From positions 18,079,645-18,143,644 of the forward strand of contig OV121088.1 in the NCBI GenBank assembly GCA_921293015.1: a stretch of DNA of 64,000 nucleotides, in the 5' to 3' direction. The DNA comes from Phorcus lineatus (taxonomy: Eukaryota > Mollusca > Gastropoda > Trochida > Trochidae). A program made the position numbers and the translations under genes. Below are positions 11,428 to 27,724 of this stretch, one piece after another; the first letter of the stretch is position 1; each line of letters opens with the position of its first letter. The notes beneath the pieces are model-generated. The model worked only from the letters and a program-made list of their open reading frames with translations. It did not search any database and was not told the DNA's origin.

Positions 11428-12225
11428 GTTCATACCTCCATAAACTTTCGTGACGTCACATCATTTTAAGCCACGCCCATCGACGGAACTATTAGTAAAC
11501 AAGTTACGTTTTTCTAAAAATAGCAACACTTTGTGCAGTGCCACTTCTTGAAAGTAGGTAAACAAAAAATTAACATAATTCAGTATGAAATAATTATTGT
11601 TGTCAAAGATATCAAAGGTAGTCCTTTTCATAATAAACAAGAGAGCTCTATCAGAAATTACAACCGATCGTGTTCCACCCCACAGAAGGCAAATGCCATT
11701 GTTCAATTCTCTCGCGGCCGTTGCAGGGAGGTTGGCAAAGTAATGTCGTTAAGTTCATGAACAGAGTTAAGCTTGGCTCCTCAACACGTTTAAGAACTGT
11801 GTGCTGTTTAATCAGATTCGCGCTAAATCGAGATCATAACACCACCAGTATATGGCATCTACGAGGGTAAATTCGGCTGGTTTCCTCTGGAGATCCGAGT
11901 TCTACGTTCGCGATTTGTGTTTACAACTGTGCAATGTCAAGGCCACGTGTGACGGACGTCCGATAAGTTCATGGCCACGTGCGTTGTAGATTTTCATTGG
12001 CTGATGAACGTTTTGTAGGCGGGGCTAGGGATCCGATGACGTTTTGATTGACATTTTATCTTTTTCATGCTGTTGAGCGTTGAATTCATTCGCGTATATA
12101 GTGCAGCTCTATTTGGTGCAAATATGTATATTTAGAGCAATAAAATGTTTTAAAAACAACTAGTATGTATATATTTATTTATAAGAATTGACTTCAACAT
12201 TTATTAAGTTCATGGAGGTATAAAC
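11428..12225. mobile_element. Candidate non-autonomous transposon of about 0.8 kb
   Basis: The left end GTTCATACCTCCATAAACTT (11428-11447) is an inverted copy of AAGTTCATGGAGGTATAAAC at 12206-12225, with two mismatches. Just inside the left end is gtgacgtcacatcattttaag...ccacgccc. Further inside the right end is its rough complement, ggcggggctagggatccgatgacgtttt (about 12016-12045). No transposase frame is seen. The right end is part of the palindrome at 12182-12340. Target duplications were not found, so the borders are provisional. Confidence 0.45.
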
Positions 12226-12340
12226 TTAAAAACCGATGTGCAAACTCGGCGTAAATCCGCTACGCGGATTCACACAGTTTGCACATCGGTTTTTAAGTTT
12301 ATACCTCCATGAACTTAATAAATGTTGAAGTCAATTCTTA
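12182..12340. repeat. Long palindrome with perfect 65-bp arms
   Basis: 12182-12246 and 12276-12340 are exact reverse complements over 65 bp. They enclose a 29-nt centre that itself contains AATCCGC/GCGGATT, so the whole 159 bp is nearly self-complementary. Each arm carries the GTTTATACCTCCATGAACTT terminus seen at 11428, so it looks like two element ends facing each other. It could extrude as a cruciform or form a strong RNA hairpin if transcribed. Perfect arms imply a recent origin or repeated conversion. Confidence 0.95.
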
Positions 12341-13189
12341 ATTGTATTTTCTCGAGAAATATACATTTATTGATTGATGGACTTGGACTGCCAGTGTTTT
12401 TCTTTGGTGACAGGTTAGGTACAACAATAAAATATATGTTGGTAGATTTGTCAGCTCGGATGTTGAAAATTATTTAGGAATGGGTTTGATTTTGTGGTCT
12501 CCCTGGGCAGGCTTTATTGATTATCTGGACAATCACTAACAAGGAAAGACAAGGTTTTGATAAAGCCGTATTGTTTGTACAGTCACATCTTATATTTTGT
12601 ATTTTGATGTAGAGACATTATTTGTTCGTCCACTATTATCCTTTGTTTCAAACTTTCTAAAAAGCATATCAATGAATTTAACTCAACCACTCAAGGCCAT
12701 CTAATTTGTTTAAACATGCTAAAATTGAGATCATTGTGAGTTCTAATAAAACCAACATGATTATACAGTCGACAAAGCTTGTTTGTGAAATAGGTTCGAG
12801 CGAGATGAAGAAACGTTTAAGCAGGGACCTTATATAAGGTCCCTGGTTTAAGTAACAGTTTGGACACACGACTTCTTGTTGTGTCACGTGACCTTACATT
12901 TAAGCCGTGAAATATAACAATGAAATATGACAGGCGATAAATCACTGGATGACCACTTTTGTGTCAATGTTAGCACTAAAAGACGCTCATGTGCCAAAAG
13001 CATTTACCGTCTCTCACGAGAGCATAATAAAATAAAAGCATCAATCAACATTCGGCAAATATGTTTGCTGTGCTCACGTCGAAGACTCAAGTTGCTGTCA
13101 ATGGCAATTATGCAGTTTTTAATTCCTCTAATTCTCACCAATTTTCCCGTCACAATCGCGTGCGACTTGACAAACTTTTAATCAGGACA
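12341..13189. other. Intergenic sequence with a 24-bp palindrome
   Basis: No gene supported. A perfect 24-bp palindrome (half-site CAGGGACCTTAT) lies at 12822-12845. Confidence 0.5.
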
Positions 13190-14420
13190 AACAATCTCTG
13201 TTCCGTAGTGGGGCAAATTTGATAGTACCGCAGAAAATATGATAGCTACGGTGTGAATCTGATAGCTCCGCGGCAAATATAATAGTCCACAGGGATTGGT
13301 CCATTTCGGTCCAAGTCACAATAAGTGCCGGTGCGATGTGTCTTCTGGCGAGCTATCGCAGCGCAACCTCAATTAATTTGAACTTAGCGAATCGTGAACA
13401 TGGTCCAACCCCTCGAGGGAAGCATAGAACTTGGAGAGGGTGAACAATACAGCGCATGAGGCGACAAGGTTCAAAAAGAGATCGAGCAAATCAAATTCGA
13501 TATTAGATTTCCAATTTGAATCAAACGATGCATAGTGAGTGCATCTCCTCTGTGCGATAATGCGTTGAATATCTTAATGATCTCGAGCGGATGTCGAGCC
13601 CGCCCTTCGCTAATAGCCTCGACTCGTCATCTTCACCACCAGTCTTGTTTGGAAAGAGGAAACATTTCCATTCATTTCTTGCATCCTTAAACTGAACTTG
13701 AACTAGCAGAAAGTTATTTACCCCTTCTTCCTTGGGCGACAATCCATTTGGTTTTGGAAAGATATAAATGACTCGATCAAAGTGTTGGGTTGCAATTTTA
13801 AGTCAAGTTTAATGCCAAAGTAGCTGTACTCCTAATTACACGTTGTATTAAAAACTGTCGACGTGTCGTGAATTTTATTTATTGCTAGACTCAATATCTT
13901 AACAAGAGGGTTGCACCAATAAATTCAGATTGACAGCAGGCCATGAGAGGGGTTACTCAGCTCGCTCCGGAGTGCCGGTATTGTACCCAGACATCTGCGC
14001 TCTTACCTACTAATCCTAACCCGGCGTTATCAGATGGACCTAATCTTTTAATCCTTTTAAAAGTCCACACCCATTTTTAGAATTTAGAGCGTCGTGAAGG
14101 GGGCTATAATTCATTGTATGGCGCTGTCGGTTTCGATGCGCGATCTTCATTAATTTGCCCGTGATTTGTCAAACTTGCTCCCGTTGGGAGTTTTTCCTCG
14201 CTTCAGGAAGAAGTGAAACCTTACCCAAGCATCTTTGCCTCTAATCAACTCCTCTCTCAAAAGAAAGGCGATGAAATTAAACAAATTAATTGGCCCCGCA
14301 CTGCGCGGAGAAGCGCGTCGCCTGTAATGTAGTTATGGCGGTTGTTGCACACAGTTGACAACTAGAAAGGTAATGGCGTATCGTCTTGCAGTTTTATCGA
14401 AACCGTCATGTCGCGATAAT
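13190..14420. other. GC-richer non-repetitive island, candidate regulatory DNA
   Basis: The region is less AT-rich than its flanks and has no persuasive coding frame. It begins with a short degenerate repeat (three to four GATAGTACCGC/GATAGCTACGG/GATAGCTCCGCGG units, 13217-13290). It contains several homeodomain-type AATTAATT/ATTAAT cores (about 13371, 14148 and 14282). It lies about 9 kb upstream of the HMX gene. Conservation cannot be judged from one sequence. Confidence 0.3.
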
Positions 14421-15194
14421 CGCTTGCGGGTATGAATGCTTGGAAAATTGAATCTGCTAAATTAAAGACACATCTAAATTGTCACGTAAGGTAAAAAGTC
14501 CTCCTGTCTTAAATGGTTTGAGTTCCACGGCTCCTATATCAGCATACACTTCTTGTCGTCTTGATATGGAAAAAGAGAATTAATTTGTCCTTTTTTAGGT
14601 GACATTCATACTGCAAAGCTTCACACTAGATCACGTGACACCTGAAAAGGTTTATTGTAATTAAACTGCATCTATTTTTTCAGCTTTTGATTGGCGGCTA
14701 CAATACGTTTTTCAACCGTTACTTGCAAAAAAGGGTTTCTTGTTTTTCAAAAATAGGAAATTGCCAACGAAGATGGCGAAATTGGAATCGATTTAGCTGT
14801 TTTGATGTCCTTACGGTACAATTAGAAGACCAGGGGTGATCATAAACCGGGCGACAGATAACCGTACTGCGACGCCTAACAACCTGCCACTTTTATCTAC
14901 TATCTATCTATCTTTTATCTGGACAGAGGAAACATTGCAGGCGAAATTTGGTATTGCTTGTATATGGCAATATCATACTGCCATTTAGGATTATTTTTAC
15001 ATCACGTTCTTGATATCAGTTGTATGTATTAATAATTCTATGTTAAGCATGATTTTTGTTTTACTTTGGTTTGATGTCGATGATTGCCTGTTTGCCTGTG
15101 CAAATATCTAATTTTCTATATGTTATTTTCTTGATCTTTTTCATTATATATCTGTACTATTTTAATCAATGTGTAATTCGTGAGAATGATATGA
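14421..15194. other. AT-rich intergenic sequence, nothing recognised
   Basis: A short TCTA-like run lies near 14897-14915. No gene found. Confidence 0.5.
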
Positions 15195-15302
15195 TTTGCA
15201 ATGCAATATATTAGGGTGTACCTGGGTCTAGCCCAACACATGGCAAAAGGCAGAGATAAATGGCGATCGCTTCTTACGGCCTGCAGGGATTACGGGGATT
15301 GA
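15195..15302 (+). pseudogene. LINE polyprotein C-terminal remnant
   Basis: The frame ending at TGA (15300-15302) reads YIRVYLGLAQHMAKGRDKW and then RSLLTACRDYGD. The pattern LGL..A..A.DR.KWR.L. ending within a dozen residues of the stop is typical of the extreme C-terminus of non-LTR retrotransposon reverse-transcriptase proteins. TAAGTAAGTA follows the stop, as short repeats often do at LINE 3' ends. Only this tail survives, consistent with 5' truncation. Confidence 0.65.
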
Positions 15303-17830
15303 TAAGTAAGTAAAACGAGGAAAAAGAGGAAATATAATCAATCATTAATTAGTTAAAAGTATTTCAATTACACAGAATGTTCATACAATTCAAAGTATGA
15401 TTATAACTTAATATATCCCAGGCATGTAAGTAATAAGCAATGATAAACATGCATGACACTGGAATGTATGTTGTAAATCAAATATTTTTTTCTCAACCAA
15501 CCACCTCAGTCTGATATAGTCAAAATCACTTGAAGGAACTATTATCATTGTTTACTCTTTGGGTACATTGTTGTTTTTCTTCTTAATGTTTGAAGCAGAG
15601 GTATTGGTGTGATGTACCGGTACTGCCCACCCTGCTTTTAGGCTCCGCAACAACCGATCAACAACCTTCTTCAGAATACTGATACTCAAGAGATATACAG
15701 ACAGATAGACCTCGGATAAAGTCTCAAACGTACATATAAGTAAAAACATTTGTTGAAGATTTTGAAGATGACTTATTAGCCATAAGTACTTTCAACCGTA
15801 ATGTCACAATAGGTGCTCAGATAATATACAGCGCTTTAACGGAAATATCTGAGGTCGATCATTAAGAAATCTTATCACTGTTTGCTTTACACATTTTTTA
15901 AACGTTAAAATTCAAATATAAAAATAAACTAAATGTGTAAGATTTATGGTAGATATGAGCACCATGTACAACATACCCTCTAGTCTGTATTGTTCAACCA
16001 ACTTTACGACCATTTGACCGTGTTTGCTTTCATACTGACACGATGACGCTGAAGTCATCATTATATTTAAGATAAAATCTTACACCATTGGAATATCAAA
16101 AACAAGTTTCACTTTAGAATGAGTTATATTGGCAATTAAAGACGAAGCTCAATAAATGTTATAAGCTAGAGCTGTATACGGATAACTGACACAAAAGTTG
16201 TCTCTTCATGGTTAAGAATAGTTTACGTTCGTACTTTTATTATTTAATCTCGTGGATGTGACTGCCTCCTGCTAAACTGTCTCATACACAATACGATCGG
16301 CCCGGGCAAACTGAGTAACATATTGCTCAATCATTTTGGAATTAGCAATATTTTTAATGCCCCATTAACACTTAACATTTAGAAAATGTCAACTGAGGAT
16401 GCAGTCATTTTGCAAGATAAAAGCTTTGTCACTTAACTCTGTTAAATCCGATGTACAATTTATTTCATTAATTTTCAATTAAACTGGGATTTGTCGGAAA
16501 GATATAATGTTAATTTCGTTTGCAAGAAATAATGTTTGATTCAACGAGAGAACTGCTCTTTAAAAGACGCTAAGACCATTTTATCTGCACAAAAGTTTCA
16601 GTTAAATACCTTGATTGACTTTAATACTATACATTTGTTCTACAGTCTTATGTTAGAAGGCTTGACGTAATTGTGCTTTAAGTTGCCTACTGCTGGTTGG
16701 GTATTCTAAATCTCAGATTTTATATGCCACAATGACATATCAATAAAGAAATAAGATATGGATATATGGGTATCTAAATAGATTTCCAAGAAATAGGATG
16801 ACCTTAAATTCTTTTCGCATAATTGTCGTAATATTCAGGGTGTAAACCTCCGGACACAAAGGCTGCGCATACGATCACGCTCAGTTTTATATGCAGTCAG
16901 CTTTTAAAATTGATTTTATATAAGGGCAAAGTTAGTTATGTAACTTGTGGACTATACTTACAAGCACACGTTTTGCATGGTTTTTGCAATTTTTAATTTT
17001 ACTCTGAAAATGCGATGCCTTCTTGCGTAAATGTATTGCACTACATGGTCTGACAATGTGACAATGTCTTCAAAAATTCTCGTTAAGCATTGTGATGACA
17101 TACCTTGCGCACTAAAATGTATAAAGGTGAAGCCCATTAGAAATGGTTATGTCTTTTATGCATTGAATAGTCTCTTGTACACTTTGCCATATTGTGTTCA
17201 TAACAAATGTCATAAATGTTATCCATGCACATATGTAAAGGTCATTATAACAGCAGTCATTGTCTGCGTGTTTCTGCATTTATTGACGAAGGAAAGCATT
17301 GAACTTCACGTCACATAATAGTGTCTGCATTATTTTCTGAATCTGATTAAAAAAGGACAGGAAAGTGCTTTAAAACTGTGTATACCAGCATTTAGCTTCA
17401 CTGTCGTCGCTTTAACTAATTAACGTTTGTGCATAATCGCAATAAGACGTTAGCATGTTTTAAAAAACTGTTTCTTGGGGACTTTGATGTGTATAATGTG
17501 TGCAATAATTTTCAGCACAAACAATATCATATACTTAATTATTTACTTTTTATTTTTTTTAGATGTAAAATTCAAGAAATGTCTTATGGATTCTGGAATA
17601 AAATCAACAGACACAACGCATACTCTCAGTTGCATTTTGATGTAAATTGGTTGCGAATGTGTCATAATCGCATTCAACCTTCATTTCTTACAGTTTAGAT
17701 GAGATAAATTGTATGACAAACATATCACTGAATGTCACGACTAAGCTCAGAAAGGTTCTCTAATACAGAAAGTTTTCTTTAAAATGAATATTTGATACAA
17801 GAAATAAGTTTTTCATCTGTATTTCTACAT
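15303..17830. other. AT-rich intergenic sequence, nothing recognised
   Basis: Open frames at 17031-17318 and 17429-17698 have no recognisable domain or splice context and are not called. Confidence 0.5.
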
Positions 17831-18770
17831 TCATAACTTCCCCAAACTTGTACTTAAAATCACCATTATTGTCACCATTAAATATACCTTTCTGTCTTAA
17901 ACCCAGCTGTAGATTTTCCCAAAGCGGAATCAATGAAATTATATCGTGTGGAAAATCTACGAGTTTTTCTAATCCTTCAGAAGAATCGTTTGACGAAGTT
18001 AAAGTATTGGGCTACATCTCCGCAATTACACATCTTGTTTCTCTTTAGATCGATTCTCTAAATACATTTGAACTTACACTGTGTCCTATTCAAGCTTAAG
18101 AAGCACTCTTTTTAAAAACCCGATATCCCGATATATAAAGCCTCCGCGCTTTGCGAATCACCTGATGATTTATGGTCAGGTGTGCCGACCCAAACAGGTG
18201 AAAGGCCTTATCTCTTTCATCTTGGTGGGGAAAGGTGAGACATCTATAATGATAGACTACACTTGACTTTTGTTTCACTTGAAGAAGCAAGCGCGTGGGT
18301 AATTAGAGATTATACGTGTATATTAGTAGTGAAAGGAGGGTTAGGATGGAGGAAATATTGGGGGAGGGGGTTGAGGACGGCACGTGGCACTAATGCTATG
18401 TTGAGGGTCGTGATAATGAGCTGGGTACAGACAAGGAGACGTGCTCAAACCTTTGTTAAATGCACATGTATACTGTTATGGAAGTGACAGTTCCAGTGAC
18501 TCTCTATCTCAGGCGATCGATCACTTTGCAGAGTCTTTATTGATTGAAAATTAATGAAGGTATATCCAATACGTGTAGTTATTATATACACACGTGATCA
18601 AGGTGCTTATCTGGCCGGCGCATGTGGAGATCCTGCTAGTTACATGAAACCTGATCCGCCGTCTGAAGTTTATTTGTGTCTGACGTGTTCTGTCCAATCA
18701 AATCCACGACATCACACGGCAGGAAATAGCAAGAGATACCGCTTTGTGTGTAAATAGTGTTTGGAAATTA
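17831..18770. other. Mixed-composition intergenic block
   Basis: The block is less AT-rich and non-repetitive, with several overlapping short open frames on both strands but no family resemblance. It lies about 5 kb upstream of the HMX gene and could be regulatory. Confidence 0.25.
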
Positions 18771-19947
18771 AATACTTATTCATAATTATAAATTTGCTCG
18801 ACTATTTTTTCACAGAAAATCAATATAAATCTTGATCTAGCGAATAGATCAAAACAATATTTAAACTGGACAAACAAATTGTTTGTTTTTTCGTATCAGG
18901 GTTTAAGAAATAAAATTGTTTACACAAAACTAAGTGGATAACTCTATAAATGAAACCTATAAAAGCAAATGTTTTTCAACAAATGTTAATGGCCAAACAT
19001 CGTTAATTACCAAATCAAAATAGAAACAATGAAAACATAATAATCAAAAACATTACCTTAGGTGAATGTTGATGTGACGACCTTTCTTTTTAAACGGTAA
19101 GAAATTTTTAATGATTCTAATCTTTAAGCATTCACGTTTAGTTCAAGTATTATGTAATTCAAACATGAAAATGTTAAAAATATGAGGAGAGTAACATGTG
19201 TTTTCTCATTAAAGTTACCCTTTTTGTGATGTACAAGCGAAGGAATTAGCTGCAGTTCCCTTTGGGCGACGCAATTCAAGCTGAAACTGCTTAAGCCATG
19301 ATATTGACCTGTGTATATACACTGAGCCAGAAGTTGACACGTGGCAAGTGTTCTTAAGAGTTTTGAAAAAATGCTTAAAGAGTATATTAATGTCACAACC
19401 ATTAACTCATTACTTTGGAAAGAATGTGTTTACAGATAAGTTATAAGTGCATTATTCATTTAATATCACTTCACATGTAAAGTGCACAATATATTATCGA
19501 ACTGAATTCAAATTTGAGTCACCCATATATGGTAAAACACGTATGGTGAAAACACTTCATGTAAGTTAAATCATTTTAAAACATATTAAATACAACTAAC
19601 ATTGCACATTCGTGGTAGATCATTTCATGAAAGGAAACTTTGAAATACCAGAAATATAGTTCTCAAAAATCTATGCATAGTGTGATATGACCCATAAAAT
19701 TTACAAAATGAATCAAACGGTTAAAACAAATTGTGACCGCTTTATAAGAAATGTTATCATATTATTGCAAGTAAACTATCCCATTGTGACCACTATCACT
19801 CTTATCAACAAAAGTGATCCTGAATTTTCGTAATTACACAATTTCCTCATATAATGAAAAGATGATGAATAAAGCATCTGAGATTTACCCTGTCTGTCTC
19901 ATCTCAAGCGCCAGTCAATGTTTTAAATAAAAGTTCTCCTTCCCTGG
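18771..19947. other. AT-rich intergenic sequence, nothing recognised
   Basis: No repeat or gene supported. Confidence 0.5.
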
Positions 19948-19950
19948 ATG

Positions 19951-20384
19951 AGATAAAGTAGTATTCACATGTTCTGATAGTCCTTAGATAAAGTAACTCT
20001 ATGAGATAAATTAGTGTTCACATTTTGGGATACTCATTAGATAAAGTAACTCTATGAGATAACTTAGTGTTCACATTTTGGGATACTCCTTAGATAAAGT
20101 GACTCTATGAGATAACGTAGTGTTCACATGTTCTGATACTCCTGAGATAAAGTAACTCTATGAGAAAACTTAGTGTTCACATTTTGGGATACTCCTTAGA
20201 TAAAGTAACTCTATGAGATAACTTAGTGTTCACATTTTGGGATATTCATTAGATAAAGTAACTCTATGTGATAACTTAGTGTTCACATGTTCTGATACTC
20301 CTTAGATAAAGTAACTCTATGAGATAACTTAGTGTTCACATTTTGGGATACTCCTTAGATAAAGTAACTCTATGAGATAACGTA
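19951..20384. repeat. 53-bp minisatellite, about eight copies
   Basis: The unit contains AGATAAAGTAACTCTATGAG and TTAGTGTTCACATTTTGGGA. Successive starts are 53 bp apart (for example 19986 and 20039). A variant with CATGTTCTGATACTCC appears in some copies. Confidence 0.95.
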
Positions 20385-22619
20385 CAGTTATTCCAGAATT
20401 TCTATGAATAACGATAGATAATAAATAAATAACATTTATGCGTATATTAATGTATATAGCTTGTTCATTATATTTTATCAAGTAGATATTAATTGTATTT
20501 ATTATCCATTGTATTGTTTGGAATATTAAATCTTGATTGCTGTGGATAAAGCTAATGTACATCATAAGTGAACTTTGTCAGGAGACATGTAATTTATCAT
20601 GTTTAAATCTTAAAGATGATAATTATATATAAAATCTATAAAAAAAAACCCACATCCGTTGCACTCGTCTTCATGATAAAACACAGTTTATAAAAATTAA
20701 ATGTTAGATTAAATGAAAGATATATAGACGATGGAAAGCTCATAACTCTGCCTCAAATTATTGCACGTTATAGGAATCTGTATAGCTTCTAGAAATTAAT
20801 AGAAAACACAGTGTCTACAACGACAGAATATGTACGGGTAAGCTTGCCTCAATCAACACTGGTTTACACTTAGATAGGCCCCGTTTAATCCTTGAAAACT
20901 AAAAGCGTGAATTCCACCAAGACTCGTTTCTAAGAAAGTCACTTATTTTTACATTTTAATTTCAATTTGATACAGTGAAACATATCATCGTTTCAAAATG
21001 TTTTTAATTTACTCAAAACACATTAGTAGGGAAATCATCGCAATTGAGTTTCATATTTTTCAATAATCGTCGATGTGTCATTTATTACAGTGATAAAAAT
21101 GATTCTTTTTCTTAAGAAATAAAAGCAATGAGGAACAATGTATCGTGTTTCTTTCATCCGCTGAGTCATCTGAGCTTGCCATTTCAACATAACAAATGAT
21201 GAGATTGGAAATAAAATCAAAAGACATACGAAGCTTCAAATGAAACAAAAACATTTAAAACAAGGATCAAATTATCCTTGCAATCGTCAACCTGTCAAAC
21301 AGTCTCATGTATGAAATCATAATTTTATTAGGAAATTGCGTCACGTATCGCATGTTCAGTTTCCTGCTAAAAAGGTCAAAGATAAAACCATATCAAATGA
21401 ATATAATGATACAGAAATAAAGTTACCAAAAAATAGACAACATAATGAAATCTTATTATATATTTACAATAACTGCGATAATAGTTTGAGAAAATAATGT
21501 GTGAAAATATTATCCCTAGATAATCACTGACTTCTCATGTTATGGTTTAGCAAATCAACCTGTGAAAATATTATCCTACTAATAATCGTTGACAGCATAA
21601 GACGTTAAGGGAGGTAGGTACAGGCAATGTTCCAGCACTGCCGCTTTTATGATTTGTATTATACGGCTCAACGGGCATTAAACAAACCGTAAATATATTG
21701 AATAGGTTTTAGGCTGTGTCTGCCTACCCCGTAACACTAAATCGCGTGTCAGTGTCCACCCCCGGCGTTTAGAGACCCCCTCCCTCCTTATTAGTCGGAT
21801 GTGGGAGGACAAGGGGACCTCTCGCTGTAGGGGGTCGGGAACACAACCTTACATAGGCACTTCAATAGTAATCATTAGGGATAAACACCACTTACATTAT
21901 AGCATCTCGCCAGGATAGGTACCACGATGGACTAATACGGGGCCTTCTTGATCAACATGTTATTGCATATCGTTTTGTGTTTCGTGTTGGTAGGGTATAT
22001 TGAGTATACTATCTCAATGCCGTAAATAAAAATATATGTCATCCACTGATTAATATATCATTCATCAAAACGGTTACAAAATTTATCATATTATTTGTTT
22101 ATTGATACAACAATAAATTCATTCCATCAGAGAGTTACGTATGTAATTATATACAAATACAAATATTCTTTTAGTTGTATAACCATTATCCTAAATTCTA
22201 ATATCATATGATATCTAAATATTATATTCATATTTTGATAATGTGATTTTAAATCGTTGGCATTGTAAATGATATCACTTTAAAAGTTATATTATATTTT
22301 AAAAATATAATATTTTTCGTTGTCAAAGACTCGAATAATTCATTGGACTAATAGCAAAGCAATCATTTGTAAATAAGTTAATTGCATCTTACTTAAAATA
22401 TCCTTGTTATAGTTCTGAATTCGAAACTTTCGATTACAAACCGTCAAACCTTTTTATCACAAGTTTGATGTACAAATGTATTGTTGTCATTCAACGAGTT
22501 GGATAATTCAAAGTGAACATTTCGAATCACGACCAAATTTAATGACACTTAAAATGACAACTGATAAGAGTTTTTCAAGCTAGAAATGACAATAGTTCAT
22601 TTTTCGCTTCCTGTGAAAC
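20385..22619. other. AT-rich intergenic sequence with a GC-rich patch
   Basis: No gene found. A distinctly GC-rich, C-tract-containing patch lies at about 21700-21850 (for example ccacccccggcg and gaccccctccctcc). Confidence 0.5.
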
Positions 22620-23569
22620 TACGAATCCCTACTAACGCGTGTCACTCGGAACTGGTGTACGCTGGAGTGCACCCTTAATTCGAGCCCTTCACGGGGAAGT
22701 GGGTTAAGTCAGGCATAGTAGAGTACAAGGACAGACAGGCAAATTTCCCTCCGTCGTCTCTTCTTGTTCATCTGGTAATATGACGTCCCTATTCGCGCGG
22801 TTCTAATTGAGCTGGCTTTAGAGAGCCAGTGGCGACAGGTAAAATCCTTGATGCCTATCTACCTAATCTACTACCACTCTTGGGTTTATCAGCTAAAGAA
22901 AACTGCCATTGTACACACAGATCACATACTGGGATCCTCATTGAAGCGAGACCTGACGTTTAGCTCCATTGTTAGCTGTCGCCATTTTGAAAGCTTCGCT
23001 GCTCCGTATGATTCTAATTGTCCCGATTTGGGCTGACCAATCAGAAGCCAGCTTGTATCACGCACACGATCACCAATGATTGGAGAGGCGTGGCTAACTA
23101 GGGGATTCCTCTTTCATTAATCCGATTAGCTTTTGTGTTTGGCCAATCAGTGATTTTGCTTGAAGTTGTCACTCGCTTAATCCAAAGACACTTATTATTT
23201 TGCGATTATTACCGCAAATGGTACACGAAGTCAGCTTTTCACGAAACTGCGATATCGTATTGATGTGAGTTCAGATACGAACGTTTACGCGAGGAGACCA
23301 GACCGTTTCTGTGTGACAGAAAGTTTGTTTCATTGTGTCAGATCTTTCCCAGACGGACGTTATAGCAGGACACTGCTCATTGCCTGCTTGACCACACCAA
23401 GCCTCTGGACAACAGAAGCAAAGGAACAACAACTTTGCCAGGGATTCGCCTTACTTTACATGTTGGCAAATAAAGATAATGGTGGCATTTCACTGATCCA
23501 TTTTTATTGTTAATTGAATCAGAGCTAACACTCAAGTAAGTACTTAAAAGGAAGTCACATTAAGAGAAA
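22620..23569 (+). promoter_or_regulatory. HMX promoter and 5' UTR region
   Basis: GC-richer than the flanks and immediately upstream of the HMX start codon. CCAATCAG occurs at 23037-23044 and 23143-23150, and CCAATGATTGG, a CCAAT box on each strand, at 23073-23083. TAATCC sites at 23118-23123 and 23178-23183, with GATTAG at 23124-23129, are typical of K50 homeodomains (Otx/Pitx class). No TATA box is obvious and the transcription start cannot be fixed. A donor-like CAAGTAAGT at about 23533-23541 leaves open a 5' UTR intron. Confidence 0.55.
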
Positions 23570-23849
23570 ATGTCGGACGAAGTTTCTCCACCAAAGAGTC
23601 CAGTTTCTGCACCGGCCAAATCGTCGTTCTCAATCAGCAGCATATTGGGCAGTGACACGGACAAACAAGAAGAGAAAGTCAGTGAAAGCGAAGAGAAGAC
23701 AGCAGAGACCAAGGACGCCGTTATCTCCAGTATATCAGACATTTATGCCAAATATCAAGCATACTCCGACGCAGCAATCTCAGCACGTGCAAGCACATTC
23801 AATTTCTGGTACCCTTGGTACTCAACATTCGTGCAGTCTGACGTTAATG
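23570..23849 (+). CDS. Hmx: HMX-class homeobox protein, exon 1
   Basis: The ATG at 23570 opens 93 codons plus one base and ends AATG|gtgagt, a consensus donor. The N-terminus is Ser/Pro-rich. It carries FSISSIL at residues 20-26, the eh1-like repressor motif expected of HMX/NK-class factors, which recruit Groucho co-repressors. A Glu/Lys-rich acidic stretch follows (about residues 30-50). WYPWY at residues 80-84 is an aromatic block near the exon end. The split codon G|CA joins 27096 in phase to give Ala94. The start is the first ATG in this frame, and no longer frame exists upstream. HMX proteins are nuclear transcription factors in neurons and sensory cells. Confidence 0.93.

Positions 23850-27724
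<3,875 letters not shown>

Noticed and set aside
12725..12750. TGAGATCATTGTGA, matching the start of bantam-family microRNAs
   Set aside because: Only 14 nt match and the upstream sequence forms a weak stem (5 and 4 bp around a large internal loop), so no credible precursor hairpin.
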